The notes below the pieces were generated by a model, which saw nothing but the letters and a program-made list of their open reading frames with translations, ran no database searches and was not told the origin of the DNA. Position numbers and translations under genes: made by a program. Below, one piece after another: positions 1 through 7,300 of a stretch of DNA of 8,635 bases; position 1 is the first letter of the stretch, and each line of letters begins with the position of its first letter. Source of the stretch: an uncultured Prosthecobacter sp. (GTDB taxonomy: Bacteria; Verrucomicrobiota; Verrucomicrobiia; Verrucomicrobiales; Verrucomicrobiaceae); NCBI GenBank assembly GCA_937941745.1, contig CALDGV010000523.1, positions 1-8,635 of the forward strand. Reading direction: 5' to 3'.

Positions 1-1052
1 AGTTCCGGGCCCGCAGGCATTGGATCTTGAGGATGGGCGGCCAGTTCATTTTCACCGACGCCGTCACCCAGAAAGCCTTTTTCCTGCCCCAAGCTTTCCC
101 CCATGGCCTGACAGACCCTGCTTTTATCCTTCAAGGCATCTCGGAGCTGGTCCAGCTGCTCCTGGGACATGGATCGGAGATTTTCTGGATCCAACTGCGA
201 CAGTTTCTCCAGCAAATCCGGATCAAGCGGCAGCGAACCTGCCTTCATCGCCTCCAGCGACTCGGCAAACTCCTTCTGCAGACGGCCTTGGGTCTCCTGG
301 GAAAGCTTGTCGCCATAGTTCTGGAGGGTGTTGAGGCTGCGTTCCGCATCAGACAGCCGGCGCCCGAGGCCGGCGATTTCCCGCTGAAGCTGCTGCTTGA
401 GAGTATCGCCAGCATTCAGGCTCTCATGGCTGAACCACTTGTCCTGGGGCTGCTGGCGGAGAGCCTCCAACTTCGACTCCTGGTCGGTGAGGGCTTCCGG
501 TGGCGTGACTTTCTCCTCCTTCAGCTTCTCCAGCCACTCCTGCATCTGCGTCCAGGCCTGGGGTTCGGCATCAGGGAGCACGGCCTGTCTGTCTTGCGTC
601 ACTGGCAGGTAAAAGGCACTGAGCAAACACACAACAAAGACGCTCCACGGGCCGCCCAACCTCGACCAACGCCAGCGCAGACCATCGCCCACCACCTCTG
701 CCAGTTCGGGCCAGGGGCCAAGGCCCAGTCGGGCAGTTGTCAGCGCGTTATGAAGATGAAGCCGAGCCTCCAGCCAGACCAAGGCGGCATCCAGGCTCAT
801 GAAATACCTTCGTGCCCAGAGCCAGGACACCAGCAGGACGAGCACACTTGCCATGATGAGCGCCGAAGCGAGCAGGGGCCATGACAGGCTGACTGCTTGT
901 GAACGAGCCCAGAAGATCCCCACGAAGTACAAAGCACCCATTCCCACCCATCCAGGAGCTGCAAACTCACTCCACCAGCCCAGATTGACCTTCCAGGCTG
1001 TCAGCCGCGCGAGCTTTTGCCAGCGCGAAGAGAGGATCGCCTGATCGGACAT
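1..1052 (-). CDS. Membrane-anchored coiled-coil protein, C-terminus outside window
   Basis: Reading the minus strand from the ATG at 1052-1050 gives 350 codons without a stop up to the window edge, so the gene is partial and its end lies beyond position 1. The protein starts MSDQAILSSRWQKLARLTAW. It has three likely membrane segments at about residues 34-50, 57-80 and 135-151. From about residue 165 it is hydrophilic, Gln/Glu/Lys/Leu-rich and probably coiled-coil, with a stretch rich in Leu, Asp and Gln near 278-308. There is no cleavable signal peptide, so the helical part should project from the membrane. The layout recalls the large membrane proteins (DUF4175-like) found with MoxR ATPase and DUF58 genes, but no diagnostic motif is visible and this link is only inference. 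The start has no clear ribosome binding site. It lies 47 bases after the preceding gene in the same direction, so co-transcription is plausible. I am sure it is coding, but not of its function. Confidence 0.8.
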   Translation of the reverse strand, partial: MSDQAILSSRWQKLARLTAWKVNLGWWSEFAAPGWVGMGALYFVGIFWARSQAVSLSWPLLASALIMASVLVLLVSWLWARRYFMSLDAALVWLEARLHLHNALTTARLGLGPWPELAEVVGDGLRWRWSRLGGPWSVFVVCLLSAFYLPVTQDRQAVLPDAEPQAWTQMQEWLEKLKEEKVTPPEALTDQESKLEALRQQPQDKWFSHESLNAGDTLKQQLQREIAGLGRRLSDAERSLNTLQNYGDKLSQETQGRLQKEFAESLEAMKAGSLPLDPDLLEKLSQLDPENLRSMSQEQLDQLRDALKDKSRVCQAMGESLGQEKGFLGDGVGENELAAHPQDPMPAGPE

Positions 1053-1099
1053 GGCCTAAGACTACAGAATGGCTGTCAAAAGGCCAGCAACTCTGTGAC

Positions 1100-1732
1100 T
1101 CAGCGGATGATCAGCTTGAAGCCAGCCTGGCCCTGACGCTCATCATCATCCGAAATCAAAAGCTGCCCGAGGTGATGACCGCTGCGCCAGGGAGCACCGG
1201 TGATCGGCTTGGTCTGCAGGAGATAAGCCCCCGTGCCGGCGTTGCGGAAGGAAGTGATGTTGTTGCTGAAAGGCGCGGTCTGACCAGGCACTTCAAAGTG
1301 CTCCATGAGGGTGAAATGATCCTTCGTCAGCTCCACGACGGGCACTCCAGCGCAGGAAACGATGACCAGAATGTTCGCGGGATGCGTGTTGCCATTGCCA
1401 GCGGCACCCTGGGATGTCTGCACACTCACGGTCAGGGAGGCAGCTGCTGGAGCCGCTTTCGCCGCAGGCTTGGCAGGCGGAAGATCCACGGGCACTGCAG
1501 CAGGTGGCGGCGGAGCAGGAACGGCTACGGGCTTCACCGCGACAGGTGCAGGAGCAGGTTTGACAGGGGCTTTGGCAGCAGGTTTTGGCGCGGGTTTCGT
1601 CACGGGCTTGGCCGGGCTCTTGGGAGCTGGCTTGCTCGGCTTCGCAGCCTTGGCGGAAACCACCGGCTTCTTGGTCACAGCCGGAGCAGGTTTTTTGACG
1701 GCGGCTTTCTTGGAGGTGGGTTTGCTGGCCAT
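1100..1732 (-). CDS. Lys/Ala/Pro-rich (histone H1-like) protein with C-terminal beta-rich domain
   Basis: This encodes 210 residues from the ATG at 1732. Residues 1-97 are almost only Lys, Ala, Pro, Val and Ser, in degenerate KPAPK / KPAAK units like the tails of histone H1, bacterial Hc1-like proteins and AlgP. Residues 98-210 are of normal complexity and look like a small beta-sandwich. They contain alternating hydrophobic strands (ILVIVSCAGVPVVELTKDHF at 121-140), a GTGAYLL turn at 166-172 and a closing strand GFKLIIR at the C-terminus. There is no signal peptide or membrane segment, so the protein is probably cytoplasmic unless exported by an unusual route. The basic tail could bind nucleic acid or simply act as a spacer. 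I do not recognise the C-terminal domain. No strong ribosome binding site precedes the ATG. The gene sits between hflX and the membrane coiled-coil gene, all in the same direction. The antisense frames here are Arg/Gly- or Ala/Gly-rich shadows of the same repeats. Confidence 0.75.
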   Translation of the reverse strand: MASKPTSKKAAVKKPAPAVTKKPVVSAKAAKPSKPAPKSPAKPVTKPAPKPAAKAPVKPAPAPVAVKPVAVPAPPPPAAVPVDLPPAKPAAKAAPAAASLTVSVQTSQGAAGNGNTHPANILVIVSCAGVPVVELTKDHFTLMEHFEVPGQTAPFSNNITSFRNAGTGAYLLQTKPITGAPWRSGHHLGQLLISDDDERQGQAGFKLIIR

Positions 1733-1781
1733 GGTGCGGATTTTCGGCAGGATTTAGATCAGGCTAACCAAGATTGGCGGA

Positions 1782-1798
1782 GCCTGTCGAGGCCTGTC
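1782..1798. repeat. Short direct repeat GCCTGTC, 10-base spacing
   Basis: GCCTGTC occurs at 1782-1788 and again at 1792-1798, so the copies lie one helical turn apart on the same face of the DNA. They are about 50-65 bases upstream of the start of the 210-residue gene. They could be a tandem half-site for a regulator, but a 7-base repeat can easily arise by chance in GC-rich DNA. Confidence 0.2.
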
Positions 1799-1877
1799 TT
1801 TGCATGTCATGGAGAAATCCCCCGTCTCTCCGGGCAGGTTTTCGGAGCAGGCCACCTGATTCCTTCCGAGGGTGACC

Positions 1878-1900
1878 AAAAGGCGTCTTCTTATGCCTTT
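1878..1900 (-). terminator. Weak hairpin at the end of hflX
   Basis: On the minus strand AAAGGC (1900-1895) pairs with GCCTTT (1884-1879) across a 10-base loop, followed by one more T. The hflX stop codon lies in the loop. The six-pair stem has only three G-C pairs and the T tract is short, so it would be a leaky terminator at best. Transcription from hflX into the next minus-strand gene therefore remains possible. Confidence 0.3.
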
Positions 1901-3189
1901 ACCACAAACTCCCGGAAGCGGGATTCAAAGCGCTTGGGCACCACACACTGGATGTCTGCCGTTCCGCGCTCGTAGTCCTCGGAAAGCACTTTTCCCTGCT
2001 CATGCAGGAAGGCCACGAGATCCATGCGACTGAGCGGGATGTTCAGATCCAGTCGCACGACACGATCAATGAGCATGTCATGCAGGCGGTGAAAGAGATC
2101 CTCCATGCCCTGGCCGGTATGCACAGAGATCATCACCGCATCGGGGAACTGGCGCTGAAGCTCCAACAGGCGCGTGTCATCCACCAGATCGATTTTGTTC
2201 AGGGCCAGCAGGACTCTTTTGTCACCCGCACCCAGCTCTCCTAGAACCTGGGTGGTGGTTTGATAAAACTCATGGGCCTGCAGGGAGCTGGCATCGACGA
2301 CATGAATCAGGAAATCGGCCAGAACGGCCTCCTCCAGCGTGGCTCGAAAGCTCTGCACGAGGTCATGCGGCAGGTTGCGGACAAAACCCACCGTGTCTGT
2401 GAGCAGCAGGGACTGGCCATCAGGCAGTTCAAGGCGGCGAGTGGTGGTGTCCAGGGTCGCGAAGAGCTTGTCTTCAGCAAGCACGTTGGCGTTGGTCAGC
2501 CGGTTCAGCAGGCTCGATTTGCCTGCATTGGTGTAGCCGACGATAGCGGCATGGGGCAGCGGCACGCGGCTGCGCTCCTTGCGCATGGTGTCACGCTGAC
2601 GCTTCACCTCCTCAAGTTCGGCTTTGACCCGGTCAAGACGCTTGTAGGCAAGACGACGGTCCACTTCGAGCTGGGTTTCACCCTCGCCACGCGCTGCACC
2701 TGCGCCACCCATGCCACCGCCCGCACCACCGCCCTGGCGGTCGAGGTGCGCCCACATGCGGGTGAGCCTTGGAATAGAATACTCCAGCCGGGCCAGTTCC
2801 ACCTGCAGCCGGGCCTCACGCGTCTGAGCCCGCATGTTGAAGATGTCGAGGATGACCTCATGTCGATCAATCACGCAGAGCCCGGCCTCACCTTCCCAGG
2901 CACGCTGCTGGGCTGGAGACAGTTCATTGTCGAAAACGATGCATTCAGCCCCCATTTCCTTGGCCTTGGCCATCAGTTCCGCAGCCTTGCCTTTGCCAAT
3001 GAGGTGCCTGGGCGTGATTTCGCGAGCAAACACCAGTTCGGTGGCAACAACTTGAATGCCCAGGGTCTGCACCAGTTCCTTGAGCTCAATGAGCAGCTCC
3101 TTGGCCTCGCTGGCTTTGCGGCGGTCAAAGTAGGCGCCGATGAGAAAGGCTTTCTCGACCTGCTGGGGCTTCTCACGAATATCGAACAT
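1891..3189 (-). CDS. hflX: GTPase HflX (ribosome-dissociating/rescue GTPase)
   Basis: HflX is a translational GTPase-family protein that binds the 50S subunit and splits stalled or hibernating 70S ribosomes, for example after heat stress. The 432-residue product matches the usual length (about 426 in E. coli). The N-terminal HflX domain covers about residues 1-140 and includes the LIGKGKAAEL segment (63-72) and the FDNELSPAQQR motif (86-96). A glycine-rich loop (152-164) precedes GEGETQLEVDRR (168-179) and a helical linker (180-207). The G domain shows G1 GYTNAGKSS (218-226), a TLDTTTR switch I (245-251), G3 DTVGF with the family-typical Phe (265-269), G4 NKID (331-334) and G5 SVHTG (355-359). 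A C-terminal alpha/beta domain follows from about 378. The ATG at 3189 follows GAAGG directly, too close for an ideal ribosome binding site, but no better in-frame start exists and the N-terminal match is good. The gene is divergent from the PilZ-like gene and may be the first gene of a leftward transcript. Confidence 0.97.
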   Translation of the reverse strand: MFDIREKPQQVEKAFLIGAYFDRRKASEAKELLIELKELVQTLGIQVVATELVFAREITPRHLIGKGKAAELMAKAKEMGAECIVFDNELSPAQQRAWEGEAGLCVIDRHEVILDIFNMRAQTREARLQVELARLEYSIPRLTRMWAHLDRQGGGAGGGMGGAGAARGEGETQLEVDRRLAYKRLDRVKAELEEVKRQRDTMRKERSRVPLPHAAIVGYTNAGKSSLLNRLTNANVLAEDKLFATLDTTTRRLELPDGQSLLLTDTVGFVRNLPHDLVQSFRATLEEAVLADFLIHVVDASSLQAHEFYQTTTQVLGELGAGDKRVLLALNKIDLVDDTRLLELQRQFPDAVMISVHTGQGMEDLFHRLHDMLIDRVVRLDLNIPLSRMDLVAFLHEQGKVLSEDYERGTADIQCVVPKRFESRFREFVVKA

Positions 3190-3213
3190 CCTTCATGCTT
3201 AGCGCGCAGTGAA

Positions 3214-3231
3214 AGCTTGCCAAGCTGTCAA
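3214..3231 (-). promoter_or_regulatory. Palindrome overlapping a TTGACA -35-like box upstream of hflX
   Basis: The perfect inverted repeat AGCTTG-C-CAAGCT spans 3214-3226. On the minus strand a consensus-like TTGACA (3231-3226) abuts it, about 37 bases before the hflX ATG. A good -10 box at 16-18 bases is not visible (the sequence there is GC-rich), so the promoter call is weak. The palindrome could be an operator or chance. Confidence 0.25.
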
Positions 3232-3347
3232 AGCCGCGGCGCACAGAACAAGTCGGTGATGAGAAAGGCGGTGGCGCCCGGGGGATGATTTGCAGATTGA
3301 CGAATCCAGCCGCAGCGCCTTGTTCGTTCGAGCGTCGCTCCTGTCCC

Positions 3348-3731
3348 ATGGCATATCAAGGCAAGCCCAAGCAGGACACCTCCGCACCCATCAAGGGCGG
3401 AGGCGGGCAGACTGTCGTGGAGATGTGTGAGGTGACGAGCAGCGGCCTGATGTTCTGGTCACGGCAGCGCTTTCAGATTGGTTCCGAACTGCAAATGAGG
3501 ATGCGGCGCACTGCACTGCCCATCCAGGCCCAGGCCAAACTGCCCTGCCAGGAGGAATGGGTGATGATGCGAGGGTTTGTTGTCCAATGCACCCAGGTGC
3601 GGCGGAAGGATGGCACCATCCATTTTCAGGTGGCCATGGTCTTTGAGACGGCCCTGGCAACGGTTTGCCAGTCAAGGCCAGTTTATTCAGGCCGGGTTTT
3701 CCAGGGCGGCCTGATTTTCGGCCCCAACTGA
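3348..3731 (+). CDS. PilZ-like domain protein
   Basis: This encodes 127 residues from the ATG at 3348. An in-frame ATG at 3285 would add 21 residues of non-protein-like sequence, so the later start is preferred. PilZ domains are small beta-barrels, many of which bind cyclic di-GMP through an RxxxR motif and a D/NxSxxG motif. Here residues 28-38 (EVTSSGLMFWS) resemble the second motif. They are followed by FQIGSELQMRMR (42-53), GFVVQCTQV (76-84) and FQVAMVFE (93-100), in the order expected for PilZ strands. An RxxxR motif before residue 28 is absent, and the acidic or Asn position of the second motif is a Thr/Val. It may therefore not bind the nucleotide and may act as a protein-interaction domain. 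The C-terminal tail (101-127) is unassigned. It lies 4 bases before the next plus-strand gene, a likely two-gene operon. The fold call rests on pattern only. Confidence 0.65.
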   Translation: MAYQGKPKQDTSAPIKGGGGQTVVEMCEVTSSGLMFWSRQRFQIGSELQMRMRRTALPIQAQAKLPCQEEWVMMRGFVVQCTQVRRKDGTIHFQVAMVFETALATVCQSRPVYSGRVFQGGLIFGPN

Positions 3732-3735
3732 AGTC

Positions 3736-4347
3736 ATGGACTGTTCGCGTGCCCGGACCAATAATCCTGACACCTGGCTTGATGGCGCCCCGGCCTTCTC
3801 CAGGCCAGCCGCGATTCAGGTGCGGGAATGGATCATGCAATGGCAGCCGGACCTGTCAGAGTCCATCAAATGGAACATGCTGTGCTTCAGTGGGCGCAGG
3901 CTGGTCTGCGGACTCAGCGCGTGCAAGCACCACCTTGGAATCACCTTCTTTCGTGGCAGCGAGCTGATTCATACGAACTCGCTGTTCGGCCCGGGGAACG
4001 AAGGCAACACCCGCATTCAGAGCATCCGGATCCGCTCAACGGCTGAAATTCAGCCTCAGGCTCTGCGCCAGTTGATCCATGCCGCCGTGCGACTCGATCA
4101 ATGCCCTGAGATGCCACCTCCACCGCCTGTCAAAAGAGAGGAGTGGCCAATGCCGGATGCTCTGGCCGAGGCATTGAAGAGCTGTCCTGCCGCCTCTGAT
4201 GGCTTCGCGAAAATGAGCAAGACCTGCCAGCGTGAATACAAGGTCTGGATCAGCACGGCCAAGCGTCCCGAAACCATCCAACGCAGGCTCAAAGAGACGC
4301 TCGATGCTCTCGCAAAAGGCCGGAAATGGGCTCAGCGCAAAGGTTGA
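3736..4347 (+). CDS. YdeI-type protein: DUF1801 domain plus OmdA (YdeI/OmpD-associated) domain
   Basis: This encodes 203 residues from the ATG at 3736, which has no strong ribosome binding site. Translation may be coupled to the upstream gene, whose stop ends 4 bases before it. Residues about 11-120 match the DUF1801 (YdhG-like) pattern: an N-terminal helix VREWIMQWQPDLSESIKWNM (29-48), then FSGRRLVCGL (51-60), the signature HLGITFFRGSEL (67-78) and a SIRIRSTAEI segment (96-105). After a Pro-rich linker (127-131), residues 140-200 match the OmdA domain, with the REYKVWISTAKRPET (166-180) core, an RR pair and a final ALAKGRKW (191-198). Members of this two-domain family have been linked to bacteriocin resistance and envelope stress, and related single-domain proteins to iron handling. 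No enzymatic activity is established. The 3' end overlaps the convergent TamB-like gene by 16 bases. Confidence 0.85.
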   Translation: MDCSRARTNNPDTWLDGAPAFSRPAAIQVREWIMQWQPDLSESIKWNMLCFSGRRLVCGLSACKHHLGITFFRGSELIHTNSLFGPGNEGNTRIQSIRIRSTAEIQPQALRQLIHAAVRLDQCPEMPPPPPVKREEWPMPDALAEALKSCPAASDGFAKMSKTCQREYKVWISTAKRPETIQRRLKETLDALAKGRKWAQRKG

Positions 4348-7300
4348 ACGCCTTTACTGCCCTGCTCCACGGCCTGCGCGGCTTGACCAAAGCGCAGCAC
4401 CCAGCCGAGCAGCGCCTTCATCCTTCCTGTCTGGGTGAAACGCGCACTCACACGCCAGTGGTCGCTGAGATCGTAGGCTGCCTGAACGCTGTCATTGCTT
4501 CGGTCGGCACCGGAAGGATTGAAGGTCATGTGCAGACGCGGAGGCTCTTCACGCACGACCTTCTTTTGGTTGAAGGTCTTCCGATACAGCTCGCTGATGA
4601 AAAGGAAGGCGGCACGACTCGCAGCCTCCGCAGCCAGGTCGCTCGCACTGCCGTTCAGTGTCGTTCCGGTGCCCAGCAGAGTCACAATATCCGGCTCACT
4701 CATGGGTGGCGTGCTGGTGAACCTCGTCTTCGGATTGCTGGAGTCTCCATAAATGAAGAGGGCGATGTCGTTGCTGCCGATGCGTGACTCGCCACGGATG
4801 TCGAGTGCGGGATCAAAGGGCTTTTGCGGATTCAGCGTGACCACCCCCTTGGTGATCTTCACGAGGCTGAAAGGCAGCTTCAAAAGCAGGCGGTCGATGT
4901 TGGCTCCACCCGTCAGTTGCGGCGCTGTGCCGCTGCCCCCCAGCAGGACATCCGCAGAGATGGCTCCATTCGCCAGATTCCCGGACACAAGCAGCGGATC
5001 ACGAGTTCTCACCCGCAGATCGAAGGTCCAGTCCTTCAGCATCGGTGGCAGCTCAAGCCTGGCGTTGCTGCGCTGGGTGTTTTCAGGAACAGGCGGCACA
5101 TCCGCAGGCAGCTTCAGCACAGGCATGAGATCGATTTCTTTGAAGACCCGTCCACGCACCGCTTCGACGAGACCCGCGACGCGAGCCTGCTTCAGGGTGC
5201 CGATGCAGGTAATGTCGGCATTGGCACGCAGCGAAGTCGTAGGGTCGCGAAACACGAGTGCCTCCCGAGCTTCCAGTTTCAGATTCAGCCCGGGATTGGC
5301 GATGTCATTTGCATCCGCCAGGCCACCCAGCTTCACCCGGCCGCCTGCCATCATGAGGGAGACATCCTCAATGTTCAGGATGCGATCCTTCACCCTCAAA
5401 CGCGCCCGCACATCACGGACAGAGGGCAGGTCCGCCTTGGCCCACGAAACCTCGGCGACATCCAGATCCACCGCAGCCTGGATGGATGGTTTTCCCACGG
5501 TGCCAGCGACATCCACACTTAATTTCAGTTTGGCGGGCAGTTCTTTGATCAGCGCAGGCGCATTGCCGCGCAGAAACCCAAGATCACTCTCGGCCATTTG
5601 CACCGCCACCCGGAGAGGCAGTTCCTCCATCAGCTTCGGGTTTTTCACCAGCGCCGCCGCATCCACAGGCGCCTCTGCATCTACCATCAGAGGCTGCAGA
5701 GGAGGCTGCAGCAGTTTCACAGCTGACTTCAATCGGCCTTCACGGAGCGTGGTGACCAACTCCATGCTGGCCAGGCCCAGCGCTTCAGGGGCATCCGGCA
5801 CTTGGACATCCTTCAGGTTCATCTTCACCACACCCTCCAGCGTTTCCATGCGTCCTTTGAGGGAGATGTCCGCATTCAAAGTTCCAGGTGGGATGCCCTG
5901 CACACCTGCGGCCGCCAGCACTTCGTGCAGTTTCAACCCAGCAGCCTTCAAAACGACCTCCATCGGCTGGCTGCCTGCCTGCGAAGGCTTCATCACATCC
6001 AAAGGTGCACTTGCGTGCCCGTCCACAAGCAAAGTGTCTTTTTGCCAGAGACTGAGTTGCGAAAGATGAGCCGACTTCTCATCCACCACGCCGGTCAGCG
6101 CCAGTTTCCAAAGCCCAAGCCTGGCTTCGAGTGACTTCAAATCCGCCTTCGTGCCCGCAAATCCAACCTCCATCATGAGATCGGCAGGTTCAGGCATCCT
6201 CGCAGGATGCATCTTTGCGGCCGTGAGGCTGGCACTGCCTTCACATCTCCAGGGCTTGAGCTCACCGTGAGCCTTGAGCTGGCTGAAAAGACTGCCCGAC
6301 TTGATCTCGGGCATGCCCAGGCCAGCCAGCAGTTTATTCAATCTCACCAGGCCTGGAAATTTGATTCCACCCTGGGTTTCAAACCGGAAGGGTTCCTGCA
6401 TGCCGACATCGGCACTGAGATCGAGATGATTTTCCTCATCGAAACGGACCCCGCAGGAGCTGAGGTGAAGAGTGCCCTCTCTTGCCTGCGCAGCGACAGC
6501 GATGCGTGGCAGCGGAATGTCGCCGAAACTCCCCTCTTCCAGTTTCAGCGCGAGGTGGGCAAGCATCTGACCAAACCTGCCGGCACTGATGTCCTTTGCG
6601 GCGCATTCGACCGCGCCTTCCAAATCCAGTTTGGCTCGGATGGTCTTGGGAGTCTTGGGCAGACCCATAGTGTCGATCAGGTTCGCTGGCTCATGGACCT
6701 GCAGATTCCACTCCGTCTTCAGTGGCATGACATCCTGCATCTTCATCATGGTCTTGAACATGATGCTGTTGCCATTCCCCAAAGGCAACTTCGAAAGCTC
6801 CACACGTGCTTCCTTGCCATCAAGATGGAAGGAGGACTCCAGTTCGGGCAGGCGGTAGTTTTCAAAGGACAGCGCCTCACCTGACAGTTTGCCGTAAACT
6901 TTGGTCGGCGTGGCACCAAGGCCTTCTGCCTTGGCATCAAACTTCCAAAGTCCTTTCACCGGCATGGGCTTTGCCAGGAGCTGGCTTGCATCGGAGATGC
7001 TGGCCACCGATGTGGCACTCCACGCAGCTTGCTGCCACTCTTCGATGTTCTGCGGAAGTCTGGCCTGGGCAGTGAGCTCAACCCGATTGTTGCCCCGCAT
7101 CACCTGCAGGGTCTTGACGCCCGCCTGAGCATTCTTCATCTCAAGCTCCATTACCGCCTTATCAAGCAGCACCCCGGCAGCACGGAGGTTGGCCGCTTCA
7201 ACCGCCATCGTAAGCCTCACCTGAGACGGCTTGGTGGGGTTGCCTTCAACGGCGAGGTCCAGCTTACCATCGCTAAACTCCACAGCTCGGGGCAGACCCA

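Noticed and set aside
27..884. Plus-strand open frame (285 codons) at the left end
   Set aside because: The opposite strand has an uninterrupted 350-codon frame with clear membrane segments and a coiled-coil pattern, and it runs off the window. The plus frame is its shadow.
1052..1086. TGGCC/GGCCA inverted repeat between the first two minus-strand genes
   Set aside because: The stem is only five pairs with a 25-base loop and no T tract, so it is not a credible terminator.
1172..1975. Plus-strand Arg/Gly/Ser-rich frame (267 codons)
   Set aside because: Its composition mirrors the KPA repeats of the minus-strand gene. It also crosses the intergenic region and the end of hflX.
3173..3196. Eight-codon minus-strand minigene (ATG to TGA) overlapping the hflX start in another frame
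   Set aside because: Such short frames are common by chance, and the codons show nothing that suggests a regulatory leader peptide.
2260..3288. Plus-strand open frame (342 codons) opposite hflX
   Set aside because: It is fully antisense to hflX, which has all GTPase motifs. The translated sequence shows no recognisable fold.
3285..3347. Upstream in-frame start for the PilZ-like gene
   Set aside because: The extra 21 residues are Cys/Arg/Pro-rich and unlike a protein N-terminus. The ATG at 3348 gives a more natural start.
4753..6069. Long plus-strand open frame (438 codons) inside the TamB-like gene
   Set aside because: It is antisense to a well-supported gene, and its Ser/Arg/Ala-rich composition is typical of a shadow frame in GC-rich DNA. 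No domain pattern is visible.
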